This document shows positions 27,954 to 38,492 of a stretch of 64,000 bases of DNA, piece by piece. The notes beneath the pieces were generated by a model that was not told the DNA's origin, did no database searches, and saw only the letters and a program-made list of their open reading frames with translations. The stretch's first letter is position 1, and the number at the start of each line of letters is the position of its first letter. The stretch comes from an uncultured Pirellulaceae bacterium (GTDB lineage: Bacteria > Planctomycetota > Planctomycetia > Pirellulales > Pirellulaceae): positions 1 through 64,000 of the forward strand of contig CAJQPP010000078.1 in assembly GCA_905480235.1 (NCBI GenBank), given 5' to 3'. The translations under genes were made by a program, and so were the position numbers.

Positions 27954-29162
27954 TCAAAATCGATATTCAACGCCCGTGTAAAGCAATAAGCCTTTGCGTA
28001 TCCGAGCGGCTTGAGCGATCGGAACATCGTTTTCGCCCATGGCCATCACGATACCGTCAACGCCGGAAGAAAAATGGCGGATGGCTTTGATGTACCCACG
28101 GTAGGTTGTGCGATCGTGGATCCCATCACCGGTGAATAATTGGGGCGTGTAAGCACCATAATTCAAAACCGTCGTCCAACGCTCGCCGCAGTAATTCAGG
28201 TTCAGGTAATAACCAATGCCGCGAAGACGACCCGCGTCCGTAAATTGATCGCGGTTGTAAATACTGCGGCCCCATGTGATATCCAGAGGATCAAAAAATC
28301 GCCGAAAGCCATACTCGTCGTAAGTCACTTCCCCGGATAAACACCACTTGCCTCGCTGGACCATCATGTCAAAACCAAATTGGTTGTCTCGGTGTTTTTG
28401 GCCTTCCGAACCAATTCCGTCCTGCCATTTCACGGATCCACCAAACACAAACCAATCTGCGTTGATACCGATTCTCGCAATACCGGCCTTGGATGAATTG
28501 GTATCCCGATCTTCCGAACCATTCGTGCATGCCAGCGTCAGGTCCAACAAACCTTTGCGATAGTCCAATTGCACACCCGTCTCGCGCCAGTTAATTACTT
28601 CGGTTCGCAAAAACGGCGCGTCATAAAGCTCGTTCGTGTTGAGAGGAAAATAGAAACGCCCAAACGGTGTCCAACGTTTACCAATCGATATCGACCAAGC
28701 CCCACGGTTGGCTTCGATGTACAATTGATTGATCTCCAAAGGATCAATTTCAAAGCTGCCGCGATGAGACACTCTCTCAGGTGTATCAACAAGAATGTTT
28801 CGATCGAAAGGCTGATTAATAAACAGCTCCGTCTCTAATCCAACATTCCAACCCCCGACCTGACGGAGAATGGCACCACCAATGACACCCTCCACTCCAA
28901 AGGTCTCTTCCTGCCCCGTCCACTCGATGCGTTGATCATTTACGAGGTAGGCTCTTGCTAACCCCGAAAGATAGTAGTCCGTGTTGTTGTGCTGGTTTTG
29001 AAAGAAACAATCCCTCGTCGACTCATAGTACGGAGCAGATGCGGATTCATATTCAAACGACTCGACAGGGATCACCGGAGGCTCTTGTGCAAATACACAA
29101 CCCGTAAAGAAAAGGCTGGCAAGAAAGCAAACCACCCACGTTTTTGAAAGACAAGCGTGCAT
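27954..29162 (-). CDS. Putative outer-membrane porin (beta-barrel)
   Basis: ATG 29162; signal peptide MHACLSKTWVVCFLASLFFTGCVFAQ; alternating strands 'WSISIGKRWTPFGRFYFPLNTNELYDAPF' and terminal 'LLLYTGVEYRF'. Confidence 0.7.
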   Translation of the reverse strand: MHACLSKTWVVCFLASLFFTGCVFAQEPPVIPVESFEYESASAPYYESTRDCFFQNQHNNTDYYLSGLARAYLVNDQRIEWTGQEETFGVEGVIGGAILRQVGGWNVGLETELFINQPFDRNILVDTPERVSHRGSFEIDPLEINQLYIEANRGAWSISIGKRWTPFGRFYFPLNTNELYDAPFLRTEVINWRETGVQLDYRKGLLDLTLACTNGSEDRDTNSSKAGIARIGINADWFVFGGSVKWQDGIGSEGQKHRDNQFGFDMMVQRGKWCLSGEVTYDEYGFRRFFDPLDITWGRSIYNRDQFTDAGRLRGIGYYLNLNYCGERWTTVLNYGAYTPQLFTGDGIHDRTTYRGYIKAIRHFSSGVDGIVMAMGENDVPIAQAARIRKGLLLYTGVEYRF

Positions 29163-29763
29163 GACGATATCGCAAACGAATACTTTGACGGAATCTATTA
29201 GATGCAACTTTGCCTCGATCAAAAGAGGATTTCAGATCTTGACGCGTTTGCACTCCTTTCTTCGTCGGTTAACTAAACCACCATTGAAAATTACATCGCC
29301 AGCTCAACCATTACACGCGTTCTGCACACTTAACGCGAACAACCGATTTTACCAAAACAACCGAATCATTGCCGCAAACCCCCAAAATTGGCACAAACCG
29401 CCTGCGATGGAGCGTCATTCCACGCTGTCCCAACCTTGCTGGTAAGACAAATGATAGCAATCTCTTGAGGGCGGATCTTAAGCTCGGCTTCGTTGCCACG
29501 ATGGTTGAAGCCACTCACCGGCGGAGGAAGTCACGAAACTTTCAAACCCGCCAAGAAGCTGAGCTCGCTTGGCTGATGGCTGTCCCATTGCAAGATTACC
29601 GAACCCGCAAAACGCCCCATCAACGGCCGCGAATGTGGCAATTTGCAACCTCCGTCAGATTGTCCTGATTTCAGAAAAGTAACTCTCGCCTGTCCCATCG
29701 GCTTGGTGTAAATTCACTCCTTCGCGAACGCGTTCCCGAAGAGAAAAGCACTGCAAAAGAGAG

Positions 29764-30543
29764 ATGATTGTGAGAAACTTGCTGATCGCCGGAAATTGGA
29801 AAATGAACCTTGCACGTGCTTCCAGCATCGAATTGGCTGAGGCATTGGCTGCGCAGCATCCTGGGGATGCTCAGGGTGTGGAAATAGCAGTTTGCCCGCC
29901 TTCCGTATATTTGGACGCCGTGCGGCAAGCCCTTGGTGATTCTGCAGTCCGTTTAGGGGGACAGGACATGTATCCCGCGTCCAATGGGGCATTTACGGGT
30001 GAAATTAGCTCCGCGATGCTCTTGGATCTGGGCTGCCACTACGTCATTTTGGGGCATAGTGAACGGCGTGCCTTGATGGGAGAAACCGACGAGCAGGTCA
30101 ATCGCAAGACCCGAGCCGCATTGGAAAACGGCCTGACACCGATCGTTTGCCTCGGAGAATCGCTGGACCAGAGAGAATCCGGGAAAACTCGCGAGGTCGT
30201 TTCCGGGCAATTTGAGAATTCACTCGCCGGTTTGGACGAGGCAGGGATATCGCGGATTGTGATCGCATATGAGCCCGTTTGGGCGATCGGCACCGGAAAA
30301 GTAGCCACTCCGGAACAGGCAGAAGCTGTCCATGATGACCTTCGCAAAATGCTGGAAAACCGCTACAATACGGAGGTCGCAGAGCGTGTACAACTGCTGT
30401 ACGGCGGCAGTGTAAAGCCGGGCAATGCCGCGGACCTACTGGCCCAACCCAATGTGGACGGAGCCTTGGTCGGCGGAGCCTCTCTGAAGGCCGATGACTT
30501 CAGCGGTATTATTCAAGCGGCCAGCGAGCTTGCCACGCAATAA
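29764..30543 (+). CDS. tpiA: Triosephosphate isomerase
   Basis: 'LIAGNWKMN', 'VILGHSERR', 'IAYEPVWAIGTGKVAT', 'LLYGGSVKPGNA'. Confidence 0.98.
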   Translation: MIVRNLLIAGNWKMNLARASSIELAEALAAQHPGDAQGVEIAVCPPSVYLDAVRQALGDSAVRLGGQDMYPASNGAFTGEISSAMLLDLGCHYVILGHSERRALMGETDEQVNRKTRAALENGLTPIVCLGESLDQRESGKTREVVSGQFENSLAGLDEAGISRIVIAYEPVWAIGTGKVATPEQAEAVHDDLRKMLENRYNTEVAERVQLLYGGSVKPGNAADLLAQPNVDGALVGGASLKADDFSGIIQAASELATQ

Positions 30544-30639
30544 TAACCGGGCACATTCCCGCTGTGACATACGCAGAACTTAGAGACCATTTTTCGATCG
30601 ATCCCCTTCGATTGGTAACTGTTAAAGAAAAGTAAGAGC

Positions 30640-31257
30640 ATGAACATTGGTTTATTTATTTTGGGCCTGCTGCTGTTTTTTCTCAGCTTGTTCCTCATTC
30701 TGATTGTCCTTGTGCAACGCGGGCGAGGCGGCGGCCTAACCGGAGCCTTGGGTGGAATGGGTGGTCAAAGCGCCTTCGGCGCCAAAGCCGGCGATACGTT
30801 CACGCGGATCACGGTCGTAACGGCCGTGCTGTGGATTTTACTTTCCATGGCCACGATCAAGATTTACAACCCGCCAATGGCCAGCGGTAAATCGGCGAAG
30901 GACGGGATTTCGTCAGGCGAAGCAGTTGATTCGGAAACGACCCCGGATGCCACTCCGAAGCAAGAACCCGTTGCCACGCCTCCGACCACAGACACTAGCG
31001 AAGACGCGACCACTGTCACCGAGGGTGACTCAATCGATGACGTTCTTTTGGGTGACCAAAAAGGTGACTCGACCAAAAAATCAGACACTGATGAAAAAGC
31101 GGACGAGAGCGGGAAACAGGCAACCGACTCGAATGCTGAAGAATCCAGTGGCGAGGGCGAAGGTGCTGATTTGGAAATGAATTCCGACGAGTCCAACGAA
31201 AGCAAACCGGGTACCGGCAAAGAAGACGCAAGCAAAGCGACTAAAAAAGGTAACTAG
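30640..31257 (+). CDS. secG: Preprotein translocase subunit SecG with long acidic C-terminal extension
   Basis: '[54 protein letters not shown]'. Confidence 0.92.
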   Translation: MNIGLFILGLLLFFLSLFLILIVLVQRGRGGGLTGALGGMGGQSAFGAKAGDTFTRITVVTAVLWILLSMATIKIYNPPMASGKSAKDGISSGEAVDSETTPDATPKQEPVATPPTTDTSEDATTVTEGDSIDDVLLGDQKGDSTKKSDTDEKADESGKQATDSNAEESSGEGEGADLEMNSDESNESKPGTGKEDASKATKKGN

Positions 31258-31320
31258 CGGAATCCTTCTGCCCATTCGTCCCTGACCTCTTTTCTCAAAT
31301 TCTTTTTGGAGACCCCGTCC

Positions 31321-32193
31321 ATGCTGACCAGCATGACCGGTCACGGCCAAGCCCATCAAACGGCAGACGGAGTCCAGGTTTGGGCAGAGGTCCGCGCCGT
31401 CAATAATCGATATCTCAAGGTCTCCTTTAGCTACGCCGATCGCATCGCCGAACTAGAGTCGGATGCGAAATCACTCGTGCAAAAATACATTCGCCGCGGT
31501 TCCGTCCATTTAAGCCTCGAAGTTCAGCGCGAGAAAAACACCCCCCATTACCGACTCAATACCGATTTGCTGCAGGTACTGCTGGAGCAATTGCGTTCCA
31601 TCGATAGCTCGGCCCAAGTCGATTCTTTGCTGGGCTTGCCTGGAATTGTCGAAGATGCAGGGCATCGCGATAACCGTGGAGAGAGCAGTGATGAATCCCA
31701 ATTGTTGCTGTCCACGATCGAAGAGGCACTTAAGCGGCTGGTTCAAATGCGGGAAAAAGAGGGTACATCAGCCGCCAACGACTTGCTGGTCAATTGCGGT
31801 GAAATTCAAAAACACTTGCTCGCCATCGAATCTAGGGCCCCGGAAGTTGCGAAAGATTACTCGCGGCGACTGACCGAACGAATCAACAAGATGCTCGCGG
31901 AGCACGAAGTCGCCATTCAACCCGCCGATGTGATCCGCGAAGTCGGCATTTTCGCCGACAAATGCGACATTTCCGAGGAAACGGTTCGCTTGCAAACGCA
32001 TATTGATCAATTCACTGAGATCATTAACTCTGGCCAAGGCGATGGACGCAAACTAGAATTTCTGTCACAGGAAATGTTACGGGAAACGAACACAATCGGC
32101 TCCAAGGCAAATGATTCACAGATTGCCCAAAACGTCGTGGAAATAAAGACGGCCATTGATCGCATCCGGGAGATGACGCAAAACGTCGAGTGA
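31321..32193 (+). CDS. yicC: YicC family protein
   Basis: 'MLTSMTGHGQAH...VWAEVRAVNNRYLKVSF' and C-term 'GRKLEFLSQEMLRETNTIGSKANDSQIAQNVVEIKTAIDRIREMTQNVE'. Confidence 0.95.
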   Translation: MLTSMTGHGQAHQTADGVQVWAEVRAVNNRYLKVSFSYADRIAELESDAKSLVQKYIRRGSVHLSLEVQREKNTPHYRLNTDLLQVLLEQLRSIDSSAQVDSLLGLPGIVEDAGHRDNRGESSDESQLLLSTIEEALKRLVQMREKEGTSAANDLLVNCGEIQKHLLAIESRAPEVAKDYSRRLTERINKMLAEHEVAIQPADVIREVGIFADKCDISEETVRLQTHIDQFTEIINSGQGDGRKLEFLSQEMLRETNTIGSKANDSQIAQNVVEIKTAIDRIREMTQNVE

Positions 32194-32206
32194 TGCGACG
32201 CGAACC

Positions 32207-32806
32207 ATGAACTCACCTTATTCCGGACAATTGATTATCATTTCGGGGCCCTCGGGCGTCGGCAAGTCATCGGTGGTGCGTGAATTGTTAAGTTCTTGTC
32301 AACTCCCTTTGGAATTGAGTGTTTCCGCAACCACGCGGGAACCTCGGATTAATGAGGTTGATGGGGTGCATTACCACTTCATTTCCCTGGAAGAATTCAT
32401 CACCAAGAAACAGAACGATGAGTTCCTTGAGTGTGCCGAGGTTTTTGGAATCGGCCACTGGTACGGCACTCTCGAGAAACCGGTTCGGGAACGTCTCGAG
32501 AAAGGCAAGTTCGTCGTTCTGGAGATTGATGTCGAGGGCGCCATGATGGTTTTGGAGCGATTTCCAAAAGCCACTTCGATTTTCATCCACCCGGGTGATT
32601 TAGTCGAGCTTGAGAAAAGACTCAGAGGACGTGAAACAGAAAAAGAAGAACAGATTCAAAGAAGGATCGCGGTTGCTGCCAAGGAACTGGAAATGGCGCA
32701 TCACTACCAACACATTGTCAGAAACGAAGAAATCCAGGCGACCGCTGCTAACATCTGCGGCCTACTGAATCAAACTGGAGAAGAAAAAACATGTACGACG
32801 AATTGA
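32207..32806 (+). CDS. gmk: Guanylate kinase
   Basis: '[20 protein letters not shown]', '[21 protein letters not shown]'. Confidence 0.97.
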   Translation: MNSPYSGQLIIISGPSGVGKSSVVRELLSSCQLPLELSVSATTREPRINEVDGVHYHFISLEEFITKKQNDEFLECAEVFGIGHWYGTLEKPVRERLEKGKFVVLEIDVEGAMMVLERFPKATSIFIHPGDLVELEKRLRGRETEKEEQIQRRIAVAAKELEMAHHYQHIVRNEEIQATAANICGLLNQTGEEKTCTTN

Positions 32807-33054
32807 AAGAAGAAGAAATTGTAAACTTGGTTGGCGGTCGCTTTAAGCTTTCGACGCTAATCCAAAAGAGACTTGTCCAGTTGAATCAGGGAGCAAACCC
32901 CCTCATCGATACCACTCTGAATGACAAGATGGAGATCGTTTTACAGGAAATTCGAGCTGGAAAGATCCGCTTGGATATGTCTGACAATGTCCAGATCGTA
33001 GATGAGGTACCCGATTTTGGTGCCGCTCCTGAACTCGATCTGGAAAACCTCTAA
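32791..33054 (+). CDS. rpoZ: DNA-directed RNA polymerase omega subunit-like protein
   Basis: '[30 protein letters not shown]', position directly after gmk (16-nt overlap). Confidence 0.88.
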   Translation: MYDELKEEEIVNLVGGRFKLSTLIQKRLVQLNQGANPLIDTTLNDKMEIVLQEIRAGKIRLDMSDNVQIVDEVPDFGAAPELDLENL

Positions 33055-33082
33055 GCCGATTGACCACACACCAAAGAACCAT

Positions 33083-33113
33083 TAACCGGAGATTTCCATC
33101 TCCGGTTTTTTTC
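33083..33113 (+). terminator. Rho-independent terminator after rpoZ
   Basis: AACCGGAGA-TTTCCA-TCTCCGGTTTTTTT. Confidence 0.9.
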
Positions 33114-33535
33114 GTTTAAACATGCTGACGATTCCCCGTCTCCGCTGCCCGAGCGGGCCCAACCCCTGATCCATATCAGAGGTGTCACTTCTTTTCCTCG
33201 GGACGCCTTAAGCAGCCAATTGCCGCTGCCTATCTTTCTTGACGAGCAGTGAATTTCCCACCCTGCGGCAACGCGTGAAGGCCACACCGATCTACCGCGA
33301 TGATCGGCAGCCTGGGCATTTCCCGCAGAATGACAACCGCCTCGGATCGGGTTGTATCGATTGCCCCAATCAAAGCGGATACGGCGCCCCGGCAAGCACG
33401 AGGATTCTATCCTGTTAGGAAATTTGTTCCAACGGACGCTGAACCAAGTTGTACCTTTCAACGATCGATCTATTTACCCGAAATCGGCCGGGAAATTTCC
33501 CAGTTACGCTATCCATTGATTCAGGAATCAGGAAC

Positions 33536-35458
33536 ATGAATTCCGCACAGTCTCATCCAGCGCTTACCAAAGCAGCCCATGCCATTGTTACCGACAATCG
33601 CGCTGAAACTCAACTCAACACTGAACTGTTCCTGGCTGAACACTCAGATCATGTCGCCGGTTTATTATTCCGAGCATGGACCGCATCCTCGCTCGATACC
33701 GCTTACTACTGCCTGCAGCGAGCGCTCGAACTAGAGCCCGGTAATTTGGTTGCCAAAGCCGGCATGAACTGGATGCAAGGCGTTTGGACCCTCGCGCATC
33801 AACAAATTGAATTTGACAGACGGGAGCGAGACAAAATCTCGCAAGAGCGACTCCAACAGGAACTGCTAGAGCAGGAGCGTATCGAGCAAGCAGCTCAATT
33901 GGAACAAGAAAGGCAACAAAAAGAGTGGGAGCGAAAGGAACGCGAGCGTTTGGAGCAAGCACAGCTTGAGCAAGAACGGCTTGAGCAGCAACAACGCGAA
34001 AGAGAGCGACTGGAACAACAATTCTTGGAACAGCAACGCCTGGAACAACAACGCCTGGAACAACAACGCCTGGAACAACAACGCCTGGAACAACAACGCC
34101 TAGAACAACAACGCCTAGAACAACAACGCCTAGAACAACAACGCCTAGAACAACAACGCTTGGAGCAAGAACGCTTGGAGCAAGAACGCTTGGAGCAAGA
34201 ACGCCTGGAACAAGCACAACTCGAACAAGCACAACTCGAACAAGAACGCCTCGAACAAGAACGCCTCGAACAAGCACGACTTGAACAAGCACAACTCGAA
34301 CAAGCACAACTCGAACAAGCACAACTCGAACAAGAACGCCTCGAACAAGAACGCCTCGAACAAGAACGCCTCGAACAAGAACGCCTCGAGCAAGAACGCC
34401 TCGAGCAAGAACGCCTCGAGCAAGAACGCCTCGAACAAGAACGCCTCGAACAAGCACGCCTCGAGCAAGCACGCCTTGAGCAATCAAATTTACAGCATCA
34501 ACTCTTTGAACAACAACTGCTCGAGCAATGTCGCCTCCAACAAGAGCAACAAAAATCGGAGGAACAGGTCCAGCCGGACCTAGACCCCGCGCCCTTGATC
34601 CTCGACGTATCCGACTCGAATCCTAAAACCCCGATTTTGGATGCGTCCCAAGAATCAAACGCGGAAGCCGATCTCTCTGGCGAAGCGGGTTCTTTGAGAA
34701 TCTTTTGTTCTGATGAAGAAGACATCGCGGAGGAACAGGAGATAGCAGTCCGGGACTCGATTGAAGATCAACCAGAGGCCCAAGATCAACCAGCAGCTAC
34801 GGATGGCGAGGAAAACCATGACGCCAACCACGCGAAGATCGAAAAATTCTGGGCAAAAATGCCGCAGCTAGACATTCCGGAACTGGCAGGTGAACAAGAG
34901 AGTCTTTCACCAGAGGAACCGTCCGAGCCGGTGGCGGAAAGCCAACTGCAAGATTTTGTTAGATCATTGGCACAAGAGGTACGTGACGAGGTTACTCCCC
35001 TTGCCGCGAAAAACCCTCCGTTCCTCAACGCTGAGGTCAGCCCCAGAAAAACAAACCACTTGGGTGCCAACTCTGACATCCGCAAACCATTAATCTTGGC
35101 GGTTGATGACAGTCCCACGATACGCAAGTTGGTGACGATCACATTGAGCGAAAAGGGCCATGACGTGGTCACCGCTCCGGATGGTGTGGAAGCGCTCAAG
35201 CTCTTGGCAGAGCGTTTGCCTGACTTGATTCTCTTGGACATCAACATGCCCCGTCTCAGCGGCTACAAGCTATGCAACTTCCTGAAAAAACACGAAAGAA
35301 CAGCTCACATCCCCGTCATCATGTTATCTGGAAATGACGGTGTCATCGACAAGATGCGAGGCAAGATCAAGGGCTGCGATGCTTTTATTGGAAAACCGTT
35401 CGCTCCGGAAGATTTGGTGAAAACGGTTAACCAGCATCTGCAATATCAAACTTCCTAA
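33536..35458 (+). CDS. Receiver-domain protein with TPR-like N-terminus and long LEQxx pentapeptide-repeat region
   Basis: ATG 33536; C-terminal REC '[62 protein letters not shown]...PVIMLSG...[10 protein letters not shown]'. Confidence 0.9.
   Translation: MNSAQSHPALTKAAHAIVTDNRAETQLNTELFLAEHSDHVAGLLFRAWTASSLDTAYYCLQRALELEPGNLVAKAGMNWMQGVWTLAHQQIEFDRRERDKISQERLQQELLEQERIEQAAQLEQERQQKEWERKERERLEQAQLEQERLEQQQRERERLEQQFLEQQRLEQQRLEQQRLEQQRLEQQRLEQQRLEQQRLEQQRLEQQRLEQERLEQERLEQERLEQAQLEQAQLEQERLEQERLEQARLEQAQLEQAQLEQAQLEQERLEQERLEQERLEQERLEQERLEQERLEQERLEQERLEQARLEQARLEQSNLQHQLFEQQLLEQCRLQQEQQKSEEQVQPDLDPAPLILDVSDSNPKTPILDASQESNAEADLSGEAGSLRIFCSDEEDIAEEQEIAVRDSIEDQPEAQDQPAATDGEENHDANHAKIEKFWAKMPQLDIPELAGEQESLSPEEPSEPVAESQLQDFVRSLAQEVRDEVTPLAAKNPPFLNAEVSPRKTNHLGANSDIRKPLILAVDDSPTIRKLVTITLSEKGHDVVTAPDGVEALKLLAERLPDLILLDINMPRLSGYKLCNFLKKHERTAHIPVIMLSGNDGVIDKMRGKIKGCDAFIGKPFAPEDLVKTVNQHLQYQTS
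34005..34490 (+). repeat. Coding 15-bp tandem repeat (LEQ[QEA][RQ])n
   Basis: Direct reading: blocks of CAACGCCTGGAACAA, CAACGCCTAGAACAA, GAACGCTTGGAGCAA, GCACAACTCGAACAA, GAACGCCTCGAACAA/GAGCAA. Confidence 0.95.
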
Positions 35459-35496
35459 ACACGCAACACCATCCCGTCTCTAATAGAGTTTCCGTC

Positions 35497-36051
35497 ATGA
35501 ATAAATCAACGACGCCCCGCCTCGCTGAAAATGCCAAAGCCGCAGGATTGTTGCTGGAAAGAACCGATGCTGCGATTACCTGGTCGATTGATAAGGCCAC
35601 GTTGGGTATGTCATGTATCGAGTTAATCGGTCAACTGGAAAATGTGTTTGCTAAGGCGCACGAACAATCTCAAGTCGATTACATCGACGAATCGGGTGGG
35701 ACCGCCAGAAAAATGCTGGCATTACTAAACGATTTTGCCAACAACTACCTCAGTGGAAATGCTGCCCGTCAAGCTGATGAGGAAATCGAAAAAGCTGCGC
35801 TGTGCAGTCATGCTTACGATGAGGTGTTAAAAACTCGCCCCTTCAGTAACGCTCTAATGCGAGCTTTTTGGAAAGCAGAAGAGACGCCAGATATATCCGC
35901 GGCTCATCTAAAACTGGGAGACAATCTGGTACGCGCGACGGCTGCCACTCTCTACCACGCCATCATGATTCTGGGAATCGATTCGGACCTCGGGCATGAG
36001 ATCGATCAAAGCACGGTCATTTTCGTTACTGAACTGAACCAATCGTGGTAA
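35497..36051 (+). CDS. Hypothetical protein within chemosensory cluster
   Basis: 184 aa, helical, no recognised domain; lies between receiver and CheW genes. Confidence 0.75.
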   Translation: MNKSTTPRLAENAKAAGLLLERTDAAITWSIDKATLGMSCIELIGQLENVFAKAHEQSQVDYIDESGGTARKMLALLNDFANNYLSGNAARQADEEIEKAALCSHAYDEVLKTRPFSNALMRAFWKAEETPDISAAHLKLGDNLVRATAATLYHAIMILGIDSDLGHEIDQSTVIFVTELNQSW

Positions 36052-36097
36052 TTCCCTACGCTTGATTCGGTCCACAGATCCGGAAGGAACGAGACCT

Positions 36098-36817
36098 GTG
36101 ATAGAAAACACCCCTGGTTCACAAAACCCCCATGAATCCGACCCTGCCCATCTCGCTCAGGCTATGGCGACGTTCGGTGATGAACTGAGAGAATTGCTGG
36201 AGCATGAAGAGGCGTCGCAGGAGAGCAACTCAATTGCTCACCCCGACCCGACTGCTATCGATCCCTTCGAACAACTCCTGCAACGCTACGGCAATCGTCT
36301 TAACGATGATTCGAGCTTAGCCTATGCAGGTTCCATCGCCTTGGCCTGTCGCGAAGCGGCATCCACAGAGCAATTTAATGATTCACGTCATATCATTTTC
36401 GTGCTTGGCAAGCAACGATTTGCTTTGCCCCTGACGACTATCAAAGAGGTGGCCAATCCACCCAGCATCACGCGTCTCCCAAGAACCAGTGATTGGTTGC
36501 AGGGAATCGTCGTGCTACGTGGGCAAATCGTGTCTGTTACCGACCTCGCCATGTTATTTCAAATCGACACCGACAGAACTTCCTCCGGGAAATTGGTGGT
36601 CGTCCGTAGTCAACAACATGACGCAACCACCGCCCTGATTGTCGACCGAATACACGGCATTCGCACCGTGACACCCGAATCGATATCCCCTCCACCGTCG
36701 GGCCTAGCCGCTTGTACGTTTGTGAGCGGAATCGCCAGTATTGAGGACGTAAACGTAGTGCTATTGGATCCGCACCAATTATTCGCCTCCGCGGAACTCG
36801 CCACCTATATGAACTAG
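36098..36817 (+). CDS. CheW-like domain protein (PilI-like)
   Basis: GTG 36098 with GGAAGGAA upstream; 'IIFVLGKQRFALPLTTIKEVANPPSITRLPRTSDWLQGIVVLRGQIVSVTDLAMLF'. Confidence 0.9.
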   Translation: MIENTPGSQNPHESDPAHLAQAMATFGDELRELLEHEEASQESNSIAHPDPTAIDPFEQLLQRYGNRLNDDSSLAYAGSIALACREAASTEQFNDSRHIIFVLGKQRFALPLTTIKEVANPPSITRLPRTSDWLQGIVVLRGQIVSVTDLAMLFQIDTDRTSSGKLVVVRSQQHDATTALIVDRIHGIRTVTPESISPPPSGLAACTFVSGIASIEDVNVVLLDPHQLFASAELATYMN

Positions 36818-36874
36818 CTTCCACGCTGGTAGCGGCCTCGATCAACCGCCACCCCAGCCCAGTTATTTAAAGCC

Positions 36875-38440
36875 ATGTCAAAATACACAACCAGTCGCTT
36901 TGGAGTTCAAAAAAAACTTTGGTGCGCGCTTTCAATCTCGGCTCTACTGCCTTTTGCCACCGTAATTGCATTAACGGGCTGGGGCTTCCTGACAACCACC
37001 GCTGGGTTTATTGCTCTCGGTACTCTGGTGGCCAGCTTGGTCATTGCTGCCAAGACATGTTCCGGGTTTGTGCGCCAAGCGCGTGCCATCGACCACGCTC
37101 TACAACAAATCACGACCGGAAATTTTGAGTCTCGCGTCGATATCTTTTCGCAAGATGAAATTGGCAACGCGGCAGAACTCTTGAATGTCATGTGCGACAA
37201 CACATTAAACCTGGTGCAATCACACAACGAAAACGCGGATGTCCAACGCTCTATTGAAAATCTATTGCCGCAATTACGCACCATCGCAACCGGTGATTTA
37301 ACCGTTTCGGCAGAGGTCAAATCGGATGGCACGGGTGAAATCGCCAAATCTTTCAATCGCATGTCCGATCAAACTCGCTCTCTGGTCCTCAGACTTCAGT
37401 TAGCAACGGAACAGGTTGACCAATCGGTCACAAGTATTCAGCGATTTTCATCCGCTACGACTCAGGATAGCAAACGCACGGCTAATGAAATCAACGATGC
37501 TTCAAAAAAATTAATGGAAATGACACGAGCTTTCCAGGCAGTCGCCATGCAAGCTGCCGAGAGCGTCAATGTCGCAGTTGAGGCGCGGCAAACGGCCGCC
37601 GACGGCCTGAAAGCAGTCAACGATACGGTGCAAGGTATGCAGCGTATCCGAGCTCAAGTCAAAAACACATCTCAGCGGATCAAGCGGCTTGGCGAATCCT
37701 CACAAGAAATCGGTGAGATTGTCCAATTGATTTCGGACATCACAGATCGCACTTCCATCCTCGCACTGAACGCGTCGATTCAAGCGGCCATGGCCGGTGA
37801 CGCAGGTCATGGATTTGCCGTGGTTGCGGAAGAAGTGGAGCGACTTGCGGAACGCAGCGCATCGGCCACGGGCCAGGTCGCCAGGTTGATTCGCGGTATC
37901 CAACGAGAAACCAAAGAAGTCATGTCTGATATGGAAGAGTCAACTCGTGAGGTTGTTGACGGTTCCCGCTTGGCGACCGAAGCCGGTGAGACTCTGTTCG
38001 AGATCGATAGTGTTTCCAATCAACTGGTGGTCATGATTGAAGATGTATCTAAATCAGCCAATTTGCAGGCCCAAAATGTCAATGGTGTGGCATCAGCCAT
38101 GCAACAAATTTGTTCCGAGACGACCACGTCGGTAGAAAACACACGCTCCGCCTCGCAAGCGGTCAAGCAACTGGAACAGATGGCTGACGAACTCCGTAAT
38201 ACGTTAACGCGGTTCAGTGTTCCGACGCAAAAAAACAAACCGCCCGTCGAAAGAACCGAACCTCTGATGAAACCCCCACTCGCCGTTCAGGGGGAACAGG
38301 ATTTTTTTGCCGAACAACTGCGTGAGTTTTCCAAGATGCTTGAACAGGAAGCACGTGATGAAAAATCCCCCGCTCAACCCGGTATCTCCATCAGTATCCC
38401 CAATGCTTCACCCCAACCCTCTCTGCCCGATCTGAAATAG
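36875..38440 (+). CDS. Methyl-accepting chemotaxis protein, PilJ-like, without apparent periplasmic sensor
   Basis: Two adjacent TM helices, HAMP, signalling tip '[54 protein letters not shown]'. Confidence 0.93.
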   Translation: MSKYTTSRFGVQKKLWCALSISALLPFATVIALTGWGFLTTTAGFIALGTLVASLVIAAKTCSGFVRQARAIDHALQQITTGNFESRVDIFSQDEIGNAAELLNVMCDNTLNLVQSHNENADVQRSIENLLPQLRTIATGDLTVSAEVKSDGTGEIAKSFNRMSDQTRSLVLRLQLATEQVDQSVTSIQRFSSATTQDSKRTANEINDASKKLMEMTRAFQAVAMQAAESVNVAVEARQTAADGLKAVNDTVQGMQRIRAQVKNTSQRIKRLGESSQEIGEIVQLISDITDRTSILALNASIQAAMAGDAGHGFAVVAEEVERLAERSASATGQVARLIRGIQRETKEVMSDMEESTREVVDGSRLATEAGETLFEIDSVSNQLVVMIEDVSKSANLQAQNVNGVASAMQQICSETTTSVENTRSASQAVKQLEQMADELRNTLTRFSVPTQKNKPPVERTEPLMKPPLAVQGEQDFFAEQLREFSKMLEQEARDEKSPAQPGISISIPNASPQPSLPDLK

Positions 38441-38492
38441 CGTCTCTCGAAAGACATCCCCCCGACCAACGACTGCCGTTTGGCCCAATTAA

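Noticed and set aside
33051-33461. 136-aa minus-strand ORF between rpoZ and the receiver gene
   Set aside because: Covers the rpoZ terminator and has a Trp/Arg/Ser-rich random-like composition.
33615-34487. 290-aa minus-strand ORF ([11 protein letters not shown]...) and 34145-34483 minus ORF
   Set aside because: Antisense translation of the 15-bp LEQxx repeats; simple periodic sequence opposite a clear receiver-domain gene.
34005-34490. Tandem repeats considered as CRISPR array
   Set aside because: 15-bp units are contiguous without spacers and in frame with a protein-coding gene.
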